Assembly: GCA_017473435.1 (NCBI GenBank)
Contig: JAFULG010000013.1
Coordinates: 1 to 64,000, forward strand
Length of the DNA: 64,000 nucleotides
Direction: 5' to 3'
Source: Clostridia bacterium
GTDB taxonomy: Bacteria > Bacillota > Clostridia > Oscillospirales > Acutalibacteraceae
A model generated the notes under the pieces. The model ran no database searches and was not told the DNA's origin. It saw only the letters and a program-made list of their open reading frames with translations. This document shows positions 1-7,094 of this stretch, one piece after another. Position 1 is the first letter of the stretch. Each line of letters starts with the position of its first letter. The position numbers and the translations under genes are program-made.

Positions 1-439
1 AAATAATGAAATTTTTGAAATGATGAAGGGATCAATGCCTCCCGGGATTGAAATAATCAGCGTTGATGATCCTGTGGATGACCCTAAAACAATTTCTTAC
101 GGTGAATTTGATTTACTGTTTGATTGTGAGAATACCAAAGCGCTTAAAGAGCTTATTGAAGATATGCTTTCCAGGGATGAGCTTATTGTTCAGAAGCTTG
201 GCAAGCAGGGAAGAAAAAAGGTCCTTAAGGATATTAATCTTATGGAGCATCTTAAAGAAACAAAGCTTTCATCAACAATTAACCGAGTAAAGCTTTCTGT
301 TGTCTTCCCGGCCGGCAGTACAACCAATATTAACCCTACATTGCTTTCTGATGAAATTGTAAAGCAGTCGGGAGAGGATATCGCCTCATTTGTTGTAAGA
401 AAAAGACTTATGAAGGCTGATATGGAAAATTTCAGATAA
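1..439 (+). CDS. C-terminal part of a DUF2344 (radical-SAM-linked) protein, 5' end outside window
   Basis: The reading frame is open from the first bases of the window to the TAA at 437-439, so this is the 3' end of a longer gene. The visible residues include a segment beginning PPGIEI and, later, an FPAGSTTNINPTLL segment. These resemble the DUF2344/TIGR03936 family, which usually sits beside a radical-SAM protein near ribosomal-protein genes. That family is poorly characterised and no reaction is claimed. The internal ATGs at 20 and 23 are unlikely starts because coding continues upstream. The family assignment is from memory of motif patterns and is moderate. Confidence 0.55.
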   Translation, partial: NNEIFEMMKGSMPPGIEIISVDDPVDDPKTISYGEFDLLFDCENTKALKELIEDMLSRDELIVQKLGKQGRKKVLKDINLMEHLKETKLSSTINRVKLSVVFPAGSTTNINPTLLSDEIVKQSGEDIASFVVRKRLMKADMENFR

Positions 440-465
440 TTACTTAAAAAACTTTAAAAAAACAC

Positions 466-494
466 TTGCTTTTTAAAACGACTTGTGATAAAAT
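466..494 (+). promoter_or_regulatory. SigA-type promoter of rplS
   Basis: TTGCTT at 466-471 and TAAAAT at 489-494 are separated by 17 bp. A TG at 486-487 gives an extended -10. It lies downstream of the preceding stop and upstream of the long rplS leader. Confidence 0.6.
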
Positions 495-509
495 ATTTGA
501 GCATTTGTG

Positions 510-600
510 TAACAGGTGCGACTGAATTCAGTCAGACATAACGCAAGCGGTCCTCTTTCGGAGTTATTCCGTAACGAACGTGGCAGAATTTAGGAGGATT
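510..600 (+). promoter_or_regulatory. Structured 5' leader of rplS, candidate L19 leader
   Basis: About 100 nt of untranslated RNA separates the promoter from rplS. It contains a perfect hairpin at 520-533 (GACTG AATT CAGTC) and a second short stem near 557-570 (CGGA/TCCG), just before the strong Shine-Dalgarno TAGGAGGA at 591-598. Firmicutes rplS genes often carry an autoregulatory L19 leader, and position and size fit. I could not compare it with the Rfam model, so identity with that family is inferred. Confidence 0.45.
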
Positions 601-605
601 TAAAA

Positions 606-950
606 ATGGACGCACTCAAACTCATCTCAGACGCAAGCCTTAAGGCAGAAGTACCCGAGCTTAACATCGGTAGCACTGTTCGTGTTCACGTTAAAATTCG
701 TGAAGGCGAAAGAGAAAGAATCCAGGTTTTCGAAGGTACAATCATTGCTAAGAAGGGCAGCGGCATCTCATCAACCTTCACAGTTCGTCGTGTAGCATAC
801 GGCTGCGGTGTTGAAAGGGTATTCCCCGTACACTCACCCAACGTTGCAAAGGTTGAACTCGTCAGAAACGGTAAGGTTCGCAGAAGCAAGCTCTACTACC
901 TTCGTGACAGAGTTGGTAAGTCAGCTAAGGTTAAGGAAAAGATTGGCTGA
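606..950 (+). CDS. rplS: 50S ribosomal protein L19
   Basis: This 114-residue protein has the normal bacterial L19 length. The conserved core runs from [10 protein letters not shown] through [14 protein letters not shown] and the segment ending [10 protein letters not shown], finishing with an [11 protein letters not shown] tail. L19 sits at the 30S-50S interface. The ATG at 606 follows TAGGAGGA with ideal spacing. It is likely a single-gene transcript, between its own promoter and the hairpin terminator at 966-990, with possible control by the upstream leader. Confidence 0.97.
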   Translation: MDALKLISDASLKAEVPELNIGSTVRVHVKIREGERERIQVFEGTIIAKKGSGISSTFTVRRVAYGCGVERVFPVHSPNVAKVELVRNGKVRRSKLYYLRDRVGKSAKVKEKIG

Positions 951-965
951 TAAACACGCAAATGG

Positions 966-994
966 AAGGAAGGGGAAACCCTTCCTTTTGTTTT
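966..994 (+). terminator. Intrinsic terminator after rplS
   Basis: A perfect 9-bp stem (966-974 with 979-987) closed by a GAAA tetraloop is followed by a T-rich run. Confidence 0.9.
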
Positions 995-1037
995 ACTTTG
1001 ATTTACTGCATTAATAACAGAAAGGACGCTCTGTATT

Positions 1038-1643
1038 ATGATTAAGGATTTAACGAAGAAAAGCGCCAAAGAGCTCACTTTTAAAGATAAACTTGTAATT
1101 AATTTTTACGATATGGCATCGGTTCTCGGTGTTGCTGTTGTTACAATTATGCTTATTTTCACCTTTGTTTTCAGGGTAGTAGGTGTTGTAGGGACGTCTA
1201 TGGTTCCTACCCTGCAGGATAAGGATTACCTTATTGTGTCTGCCTTTGACAGCAATCCCTCGTACGGTCAGGTTGTAATTATCACACAGCCTAACGCTTT
1301 TGATGAGCCTATTGTTAAAAGAATCATCGCAACGGAAAATCAGGTTGTGGATATAAACTTCTACACAGGTGATGTTTATGTTGACGGAGTTCTTCTTGAC
1401 GAGCCTTATATCAATAACCGTACTACAAACAATGAGGGTATTTCATTCCCGGTTACTGTGCCCGAGGATCACGTTTTTGTATTGGGTGATAACCGCCAGG
1501 GCTCTACGGACAGCCGTTCAGAAAAAATCGGTTTTATCCATGAGGATTATATTCTCGGTGTTGCAAAGTACAAGATTTTTTCCTATGATGAAGTAACTCG
1601 TGCGATGAAGTTCAACCCGTTTTCTGAGTGGAAAATATATTAA
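1038..1643 (+). CDS. lepB: Signal peptidase I
   Basis: Type I signal peptidase, which removes signal peptides from secreted proteins at the outer face of the membrane. The 201 residues show one N-terminal membrane segment (about 28-48) followed by the catalytic region. The nucleophile Ser54 lies in GTSMVPTL, the general base Lys94 in VKRIIA, and the box-E motif GDNRQGSTDSR at about 150-160. The ATG at 1038 follows GAAAGGA at 1019-1025. It lies between the rplS and lepB terminators and next to rbgA, as in many Firmicutes (rplS-lepB-rbgA). Confidence 0.95.
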   Translation: MIKDLTKKSAKELTFKDKLVINFYDMASVLGVAVVTIMLIFTFVFRVVGVVGTSMVPTLQDKDYLIVSAFDSNPSYGQVVIITQPNAFDEPIVKRIIATENQVVDINFYTGDVYVDGVLLDEPYINNRTTNNEGISFPVTVPEDHVFVLGDNRQGSTDSRSEKIGFIHEDYILGVAKYKIFSYDEVTRAMKFNPFSEWKIY

Positions 1644-1654
1644 AATCAAGCATA

Positions 1655-1680
1655 GGGCAGAAAACTGCCCTTTTATTTTT
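1655..1680 (+). terminator. Intrinsic terminator after lepB
   Basis: GGGCAG at 1655-1660 pairs with CTGCCC at 1665-1670 across an AAAA loop, followed by TTTTATTTTT. It lies directly before the rbgA Shine-Dalgarno, so rbgA expression would need readthrough or a promoter I did not identify. Confidence 0.85.
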
Positions 1681-1697
1681 AAAAAGGAGTGAAAGCA

Positions 1698-2576
1698 ATG
1701 GCTGACAGTCAGAAACAGACCGTGCAATGGTTTCCGGGTCATATGGCCAAAACGAGGCGCCTTATCAAGGAAAGTCTCAGCCTTGTTGACGGCGTTACAG
1801 AGCTTCTTGATGCCAGAATTCCCATATCATCACGAAATCCGGAGCTTGATGAGCTTACAGGCAAAAAGCCCAGAATAGTGCTTCTTAATAAATGCGACGT
1901 TGCCGATGATAACGTTACAAGAGAGTGGATTGAATATTTCAAAAGCAAGGGTCAGTACGCTATTGCTGTAGATTGTCGAACAGGCAAAGGTCTTAATGCA
2001 TACCATACTGCGGTTAAGTATGTTCTTGCTGACACAATCAAGAAGAATGAAGCAAAGGGTATGGGCGGAAAGGCGCTCAGGATGATGGTAGTAGGTATCC
2101 CTAACACGGGTAAGTCTTCGTTTATTAACCGTATGGCGGGTAAAAACCGTGCCAAAGTTGCCGATAAGCCGGGTGTTACAAGAAGCAACCAATGGTTTGC
2201 TATCGGTAACGGAATTGAGCTGCTTGATACTCCCGGTGTGCTCTGGCCTAAATTTGACGATGTTGTAGTAGGAGACAGACTTGCCTTTATCGGTTCTGTC
2301 AAGGACGAGGTAATGGACAGCGAAACAATGGCTGTACGCCTTATTGAAGCACTTGTCAACGGCTATGAGGACAAGCTTTTAAGCCGTTTTAAGCTTAAGA
2401 ATATACCTGATATTCACGAGGCAATGCCTTGGGAGATTCTTGAGGAAATCGGCAGGGAGAGAGGTATGCTTATCCGTGGCGGAGAGATTAACACGGAGAG
2501 AGCTTCAATAATGCTGCTTGATGAGTACAGAGCGGGTAAAATGGGTAAGCTTTCCTTTGAACGACCGGAGAAATAA
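1698..2576 (+). CDS. rbgA: Ribosome biogenesis GTPase RbgA (YlqF)
   Basis: Circularly permuted GTPase needed for late assembly of the 50S subunit. In the protein the G4 motif NKCD (about 64-67) precedes G1 GIPNTGKS (133-140), a PGVT G2 threonine (161) and G3 DTPG (177-180), the order that defines the YlqF/YawG group. The C-terminal RNA-binding extension is present; 292 residues is normal. I chose the ATG at 1698 because AAGGAG at 1684-1689 is 8 nt upstream; a GTG at 1689 overlaps that site. The usual neighbour rnhB is absent; an acetyltransferase island follows instead. Confidence 0.95.
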   Translation: MADSQKQTVQWFPGHMAKTRRLIKESLSLVDGVTELLDARIPISSRNPELDELTGKKPRIVLLNKCDVADDNVTREWIEYFKSKGQYAIAVDCRTGKGLNAYHTAVKYVLADTIKKNEAKGMGGKALRMMVVGIPNTGKSSFINRMAGKNRAKVADKPGVTRSNQWFAIGNGIELLDTPGVLWPKFDDVVVGDRLAFIGSVKDEVMDSETMAVRLIEALVNGYEDKLLSRFKLKNIPDIHEAMPWEILEEIGRERGMLIRGGEINTERASIMLLDEYRAGKMGKLSFERPEK

Positions 2577-2593
2577 ACAAGAAAAGTTTTGGT

Positions 2594-2684
2594 CAAGCTT
2601 TTACAAAAGCTTGTGGGGTTTAAGGGGTGAAACCCCTTACGGATTAAAGAATAATACGGGTGCGGTATCAGCTTGCTGTGCCCG
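2594..2684 (+). repeat. Hairpin-rich intergenic repeat downstream of rbgA
   Basis: Three stems follow each other: a perfect 9-bp stem at 2594-2602/2605-2613, a perfect 7-bp stem at 2621-2627/2633-2639 and an imperfect 10-bp stem at about 2655-2684. The first two, with a linker of mostly G and T, look like the dispersed double-hairpin repeats common in gut Clostridia. A copy count elsewhere in the genome cannot be made from this window. Confidence 0.5.
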
Positions 2685-2687
2685 TTG

Positions 2688-2716
2688 TTGCGTTAAAATA
2701 AAAGTTGTGATAAAAT
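2688..2716 (+). promoter_or_regulatory. Promoter of the GNAT gene
   Basis: TTGCGT at 2688-2693 and TAAAAT at 2711-2716 are 17 bp apart, with a TG extended -10 at 2708-2709. Confidence 0.5.
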
Positions 2717-2743
2717 TAAAAAAGACAGACAAATAAGAATTTG

Positions 2744-3229
2744 ATGGAGTATGAAGAGATGGATATAAAAGAGAAACAATCATTGGTGATTCAAAAAGTT
2801 AATAGAGATACTGAACTTGCAAAACGCTTGTTGGACTTCATTAAAAATTTCTCATGGTTAGAAGTTAAAGAACATACTATGCGTACAATTGAAAATTGGG
2901 AATTTGAGGCGTGGGAAACTCCTTTTGTCGCAATGGTTGACGACTGTATTGTTGGAATGGTAACTATCATGAAATCTGACTATTATCCGTTACCGGAAAT
3001 ATTTCCGTGGATATCAACTTTGTTCGTAAGCGAAAAATATCGTGGTAATAGAATCAGCGAAAAACTTATTAATTTCGCAAATCAGTATGCAAAAGAGATT
3101 GGTTTTGAAAAAACATATATTCCAACAGAATATATCGGCTTATATGAAAAATTCGGATATTCTTATGTTAGGGATATCGTTAATTACGGAAGCGGTATAG
3201 ACCGCCTGTATGCTAAAGAATTAAACTGA
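2744..3229 (+). CDS. GNAT-family N-acetyltransferase
   Basis: About 161 residues with the GNAT acetyl-CoA fold. The acceptor-strand region (about 58-74) is followed by the motif-A loop around YRGNRISEKLI (about 100-110) that holds the acetyl-CoA pyrophosphate, and a GLYEKFGY motif-B segment near 146-153. The substrate cannot be read from sequence. Start choice is uncertain: ATGs at 2744 and 2759, with only a weak GGAG at 2746-2749 serving the second. The gene looks more A+T-rich than its neighbours and is flanked by hairpin repeats, which suggests recent acquisition between rbgA and whatever followed it. Confidence 0.75.
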   Translation: MEYEEMDIKEKQSLVIQKVNRDTELAKRLLDFIKNFSWLEVKEHTMRTIENWEFEAWETPFVAMVDDCIVGMVTIMKSDYYPLPEIFPWISTLFVSEKYRGNRISEKLINFANQYAKEIGFEKTYIPTEYIGLYEKFGYSYVRDIVNYGSGIDRLYAKELN

Positions 3230-3263
3230 TTTTATTCGACAAATTCCAATTTGTCTAATCATT

Positions 3264-3300
3264 TATAAAAAATACCCGTAACCTTCCAAGTTACGGGTAT
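3264..3300 (-). terminator. Minus-strand intrinsic terminator
   Basis: A perfect 11-bp stem, 3272-3282 with 3290-3300 and a 7-nt loop. On the minus strand it is followed by a T run (ATTTTTTATAA), so it would end transcripts coming from the dehydrogenase gene through the repeat. Confidence 0.7.
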
Positions 3301-3470
3301 CAGTTTTTGATGACCTCGCCGGTCAGGCGTTCTTTCTTGTAAGAAAGAGTCCTCTTGCGGTTCCCAAAGTTTCTTTGTGCCTTGGAGCGGCACAGAAACT
3401 TTGACCGCTACGCCATCCCCACCTCGTTTTATCGTCCGCAGGACGCACTTCGGTGGCGATGCCAAAAGAA
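3301..3470. repeat. Structured non-coding repeat between GNAT and dehydrogenase genes
   Basis: This 170-bp stretch holds nested inverted repeats: 3331-3338/3341-3348 (TCTTTCTT/AAGAAAGA) and a longer arm pair, 3357-3373 with 3395-3408, carrying AAAGTTTC/GAAACTTT flanked by GCGGT/ACCGC. It is locally G+C-richer than the GNAT gene. A short minus-strand open frame crosses it but has no Shine-Dalgarno or protein-like composition. It looks like an interspersed element of unknown function. Confidence 0.5.
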
Positions 3471-3479
3471 CTTTACTTT

Positions 3480-4337
3480 TTACTCACCCTTTACAATAAG
3501 ATAAGTCTTTCTGAAATCTTCCTTCGCCCAGCCTCTGTTAACACCTTCATCAAGTGCCGCTTTTGCCGCCTTCATTCCGGGCATCGCAAAGCCTAGGCTT
3601 TCACTTATTGCATTGCAGATGTTAATATCCTTGTCCATATTTTCCATGGAAAAGGCAGTTGTCCAGTCCTCGTTTTTGAGCTTTTCACGCTGTGCGTTCA
3701 TATAAAAGTTCTGTGCACCGCCTGCGGCAACAGCATCGGCAAAATTATCAATAGAAATGCCGAGCTTCTGTGCAAGGCAAAGGGTTTCGTTAACACCGTT
3801 CTGAATCTGTGCAACAAGGGTGTTGTGGCAGATTTTAGCGCTGATTCCTTTGCCGTTTTCACCCATATAAATAACCTTGCTGCCCATATAAGAGAGGATA
3901 GGCTCAATAACAGGGTAAAGCTTTTCATCACAGCCTGCAAGAACTCCGAGGGTACCTGCAATGGCATCTGCTTTTGATCGTACAACGGGGCAGTCTGCAA
4001 ACTGAGCGCCGGTCGCCTTAACCATATCAGCTACAGCTACGCTTACGTGCGGCTCAATGGTGCTCATATCAATACATATTTTGCCTTCCTTAAGATAGGG
4101 GAGCATAAGCTCATAAGCTTCCTTTACGTGCTTTGAGGTAGGAATCATTGTAATGATTATATCAGCGTTTTTTGCAATTTCAATTTCATCCCTACATCCG
4201 ATGCAGCCGAATGAGGCAAGCTTGTCAATCTGACTTTGCTTGTGATCGCAGGCATAAACTGTGTCGTTATGCTTTCTCACAATATTTTCGCACATGGATT
4301 CGCCCATGATGCCGAGTCCGATAAAACCTATTTTCAT
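3480..4337 (-). CDS. NAD(P)-binding beta-hydroxyacid dehydrogenase (HIBADH-like)
   Basis: 285 residues with an N-terminal Rossmann domain opening GFIGLGIMG (residues 4-12) and a helical C-terminal domain. This is the architecture of 3-hydroxyisobutyrate dehydrogenase and tartronate-semialdehyde reductase. The catalytic lysine appears as Lys168 in GKGISAKICHN. The substrate loop usually written APVSGG reads CPVVRS here (about 116-121), so the substrate should not be assumed from the family. The Shine-Dalgarno lies inside a 16-bp hairpin directly upstream, so expression may be attenuated. The gene follows an ATP-grasp gene on the same strand. Confidence 0.8.
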   Translation of the reverse strand: MKIGFIGLGIMGESMCENIVRKHNDTVYACDHKQSQIDKLASFGCIGCRDEIEIAKNADIIITMIPTSKHVKEAYELMLPYLKEGKICIDMSTIEPHVSVAVADMVKATGAQFADCPVVRSKADAIAGTLGVLAGCDEKLYPVIEPILSYMGSKVIYMGENGKGISAKICHNTLVAQIQNGVNETLCLAQKLGISIDNFADAVAAGGAQNFYMNAQREKLKNEDWTTAFSMENMDKDINICNAISESLGFAMPGMKAAKAALDEGVNRGWAKEDFRKTYLIVKGE

Positions 4338-4384
4338 AAAAAAACTCCTTTTGATATACTACCTGATAAGTATATCAAAAGGAG
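4338..4384 (-). promoter_or_regulatory. Terminator-like hairpin containing the next gene's Shine-Dalgarno
   Basis: A perfect 16-bp inverted repeat, 4345-4360 with 4369-4384 and an 8-nt loop. Read on the minus strand it ends in AAAAGGAG followed by seven T residues and then the ATG of the dehydrogenase gene. It therefore has the form of an intrinsic terminator for the upstream ATP-grasp gene and at the same time sequesters the Shine-Dalgarno of the downstream gene. Confidence 0.7.
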
Positions 4385-4393
4385 GGTTAAATA

Positions 4394-5416
4394 TCAATAA
4401 TTTTTAAGCTTTTCACCGAGTATCTTTTCAATTTTCGGAATAAGACCTATATCGTCATCACGGTGTGCATAGTTTTGCATAATTTCATAGGTAGGCACAT
4501 TATTGCCCTCTACAATTACGGGACCTGAGGGTGTGATTGCAATATCCCAACCGATGTAGTTCATATCTGTTTCGACAGTAGCTATAGCTTTTACTAGTTC
4601 GATTGCTTCTTTGTAGTAAGGAATTTTAAAGCCCGGTATAAAATGCTTTGTTGTTGGATGGGTGTATAAAATTTCGCCGGTTTTGTCACAAAAAGCCGAA
4701 TGAGTGATAATGCCGTTTTCGTCAACCGGTGCGTATATTCCGCCACTTGTAACATTATCAATAACGCTTCCTTGCTGTCCCATTCTTAAAAGGCTGTAAA
4801 GAATGTTTATCTCTCCGTTGTTTTTCAGAGTAACTATACGCAGAGTGTTCAGACTTTCCGGGTGTAAAGCCTTCATTTTTTCATGCTGTACAATTTTTTC
4901 TTCAATCAATGTCTGCCCGGATTCAATAAGAGTGTCATAAAGAGATTTAAAATTTGTATAGCTTGTGATTCTGACTTCCCCAATTCCCTGACCGCCAAAG
5001 GAGCAGGGGACTTTAGCGAATATGCTCTCTTTATTTTTACAAAAGGCAGTAAATTCTTCTTTTGTACATTCGTTGAGATTTATCCAGTCTCTTTTTATAA
5101 AATCTTTGAACCTGATAAAAAATAATGTTTTATCTCTGTATACAGGGTAAGCCTTTTTACTGTTTACCTTGTTTACAAGCTCAAGGTTCTTGTTCATATT
5201 AAGGAATGTTTTACGGTTTTTATAAGGGATTTTTGCAAAGCCGAATACTCTGTAATCCTGATAACCTATATTATCCTTAAGGGCGCAGACCACCATATCA
5301 ATGAAAACAAAAAGCGGATTTTTACCGTGTTCTTTATGTATTTGTCGTATCATCATAAACATTCTTTTAAAACTCATTGTGCTTACGCGGTCAAAAAACA
5401 CTTTAATTGTATTCAT
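4394..5416 (-). CDS. Sugar-transfer-associated ATP-grasp protein
   Basis: 340 residues. The ATP-grasp core is seen in an AKVPCSFGGQGIGEV lysine/glycine-rich loop (about 138-152), IEEKIVQH (about 182-189), HPESLNTLRIV (about 195-205), DNVTSGGI (about 231-238), and a closing metal-binding segment GWDIAITPSGPVIVEGN near 301-317. This set matches the sugar-transfer-associated ATP-grasp group often found with capsule or polysaccharide genes. No polysaccharide cluster surrounds it here, so the acceptor is unknown. It is transcribed away from the MATE gene across a shared 167-bp control region. Confidence 0.75.
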   Translation of the reverse strand: MNTIKVFFDRVSTMSFKRMFMMIRQIHKEHGKNPLFVFIDMVVCALKDNIGYQDYRVFGFAKIPYKNRKTFLNMNKNLELVNKVNSKKAYPVYRDKTLFFIRFKDFIKRDWINLNECTKEEFTAFCKNKESIFAKVPCSFGGQGIGEVRITSYTNFKSLYDTLIESGQTLIEEKIVQHEKMKALHPESLNTLRIVTLKNNGEINILYSLLRMGQQGSVIDNVTSGGIYAPVDENGIITHSAFCDKTGEILYTHPTTKHFIPGFKIPYYKEAIELVKAIATVETDMNYIGWDIAITPSGPVIVEGNNVPTYEIMQNYAHRDDDIGLIPKIEKILGEKLKNY

Positions 5417-5482
5417 TATTATCTCTCCATATGCTGATTTGTTATAATATTATTTCAGCTACCTTAATTGTAGGTTAAAATG

Positions 5483-5508
5483 TTGTAATAAATATTACAA
5501 AGTTGTAA
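5483..5508. promoter_or_regulatory. Dyad operator candidate between ATP-grasp and MATE genes
   Basis: A perfect palindrome TTGTAATAAATATTACAA at 5483-5500 is followed by a third half-site TTGTAA at 5503-5508. It sits just upstream of the MATE -35 box in the divergent intergenic region. The form suits a dimeric repressor such as a MarR- or TetR-type protein; no such regulator is encoded nearby. Confidence 0.4.
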
Positions 5509-5518
5509 CCTTTTCTTC

Positions 5519-5547
5519 TTTACTTTGATTTTTTTCTGTGCTAAAAT
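5519..5547 (+). promoter_or_regulatory. Promoter of the MATE gene
   Basis: TTTACT at 5519-5524 and TAAAAT at 5542-5547, 17 bp apart, with a TG extended -10 at 5539-5540. Confidence 0.55.
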
Positions 5548-5583
5548 AACAATCGAAAAAAAGAGTAAAGGAAGTCGAGTCAT

Positions 5584-6951
5584 TTGTCATCTTTAGTGAA
5601 AAGCAAAAACGTTGATATGTGTAACGGTTCGCTGTTTAAAAGCTTAATCAGATTTGCGGTGCCGTTGATGCTTTCGGGTGTTTTACAGCTGTTTTTCAAC
5701 GCCGCTGACGTTGTTGTTGTCGGCAAATTTGCCGGTGACGAATCTCTTGCGGCTGTAGGCGCGACAACAACTCTGATAAATCTTCTTACTAATGTTTTTA
5801 TAGGTCTTTCAGTAGGAGCAAATGTACTCGTTGCCAATTATTACGGTGCAAGACAGGAAAGAGACGTTCACGAAACAGTTCATACCTCAATGACTATAAG
5901 TCTTTTCAGCGGTATACTTTTAACTGTTGTGGGATTTGTAGCAGCGCCTTTTCTTCTTTCTCTTATGCAGACACCTGCTGATGTGATTGATCTTTCGGTA
6001 ATATATCTGCGCACCTATTTTATGGGTATGCCCGCTGTTATGATTTATAATTTCGGCAGTGCAATTCTCCGAGCTGCCGGCGACACAAAAAGAGCCCTGT
6101 ATATTCTTTTGTCTTCAGGTGTAGTAAATGTTGCTTTTAATCTTATTTTTGTTATAGCTTTTCATTGGGGCGTTTTCGGTGTCGGTCTTGCAACGATAAT
6201 TTCACAATATATATCCGCGGCATTTATCGTCTTGTGCCTTGTGAAAGAAAAATCTCTGATAAGGCTGGAAATTAAAAAGCTGCGTATTTACAAAAAGAAG
6301 CTTATACGCATTCTTCAGATTGGTATACCTGCAGGCTTTCAGGGAATGATGTTTTCTCTTTCCAATGTAGTTATTCAGTCTTCAATCAACGGTTTTGGTA
6401 AGGTTATCGTGGCGGCCTCTGCCGCTTCTGTAAGTGTTGAGGGCTTTGCCTTTACTTCTATGAATGCTTTTCATCAGTCAGCGGTATCCTTCACAAGTCA
6501 GAATATCGGTGCAAGAAAATTTGATCGTATCAGTAAGATACTTTTTATTTCACTTTTTTATGTTGTTTTGGTCGGTGCATTTTTTGCGTTTCTTTTCCTC
6601 TGTTTTGGCAAAACTCTTATCGGCTTTTATACCACAAGCCCCGAGGTTATCTCAGAAGGTGTGAAACGCTTATCGATAATTGCCGGTAGTTATTTTATTT
6701 GCGGTTTGATGGACGTAACAAGCGGTTCTCTTCGCGGTATGGGGTATTCCTTTACGCCTATGATTGTTTCACTTCTCGGTGTATGTGTATTAAGAGTAGT
6801 ATGGGTTGCTACAATATTTCAGATGGATAGGTTTCATACAGTTGAGACAATTTATTATTCCTATCCCGTAACCTGGGTTGTTACTTTTACGGCGCATTTT
6901 GTTACATTCATTGTTGCTAAATATAAAATCAAAAAGAAATGGAACATATAA
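5584..6951 (+). CDS. MATE-family multidrug/toxin efflux transporter
   Basis: 455 residues with about twelve hydrophobic segments in two homologous halves. The N-terminal half shows the family signature PLMLSGVLQLFFNAADVVVVG (split here: PLMLSGVLQ then AADVVVVG, about 22-44). It is an inner-membrane cation-coupled exporter of uncertain cargo. The start is TTG at 5584, preceded by AAAGGAAG at about 5567-5574; no better ATG exists upstream. It has its own promoter, a candidate operator, and a shared bidirectional terminator with the convergent yfhO-like gene. Confidence 0.9.
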   Translation: MSSLVKSKNVDMCNGSLFKSLIRFAVPLMLSGVLQLFFNAADVVVVGKFAGDESLAAVGATTTLINLLTNVFIGLSVGANVLVANYYGARQERDVHETVHTSMTISLFSGILLTVVGFVAAPFLLSLMQTPADVIDLSVIYLRTYFMGMPAVMIYNFGSAILRAAGDTKRALYILLSSGVVNVAFNLIFVIAFHWGVFGVGLATIISQYISAAFIVLCLVKEKSLIRLEIKKLRIYKKKLIRILQIGIPAGFQGMMFSLSNVVIQSSINGFGKVIVAASAASVSVEGFAFTSMNAFHQSAVSFTSQNIGARKFDRISKILFISLFYVVLVGAFFAFLFLCFGKTLIGFYTTSPEVISEGVKRLSIIAGSYFICGLMDVTSGSLRGMGYSFTPMIVSLLGVCVLRVVWVATIFQMDRFHTVETIYYSYPVTWVVTFTAHFVTFIVAKYKIKKKWNI

Positions 6952-7001
6952 ACGGAAAAACAAGACATCAAATCATTTACGTGATACTGTAATTTAATAT
7001 T

Positions 7002-7060
7002 AAAAAAACAGATGCATTTTCAGGTTTGTGTATAACCTTGAAAATACATCTGTTGTTTTT
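7002..7060. terminator. Bidirectional terminator between convergent genes
   Basis: A long stem from about 7008 to 7053 (ACAGATG..ATTTTCA..GGTT with its near-complement) is flanked by an A run on the left and a T run on the right, so it can work for both strands. Confidence 0.85.
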
Positions 7061-7094
7061 TATCTTTGCTTTACGCAAAGACTTTTTTGTTTAC

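Noticed and set aside
3259..3465. Minus-strand open frame of 68 codons across the repeat region
   Set aside because: It lies wholly within nested inverted repeats, has no ribosome site, and its residues follow the repeat, not a protein family.
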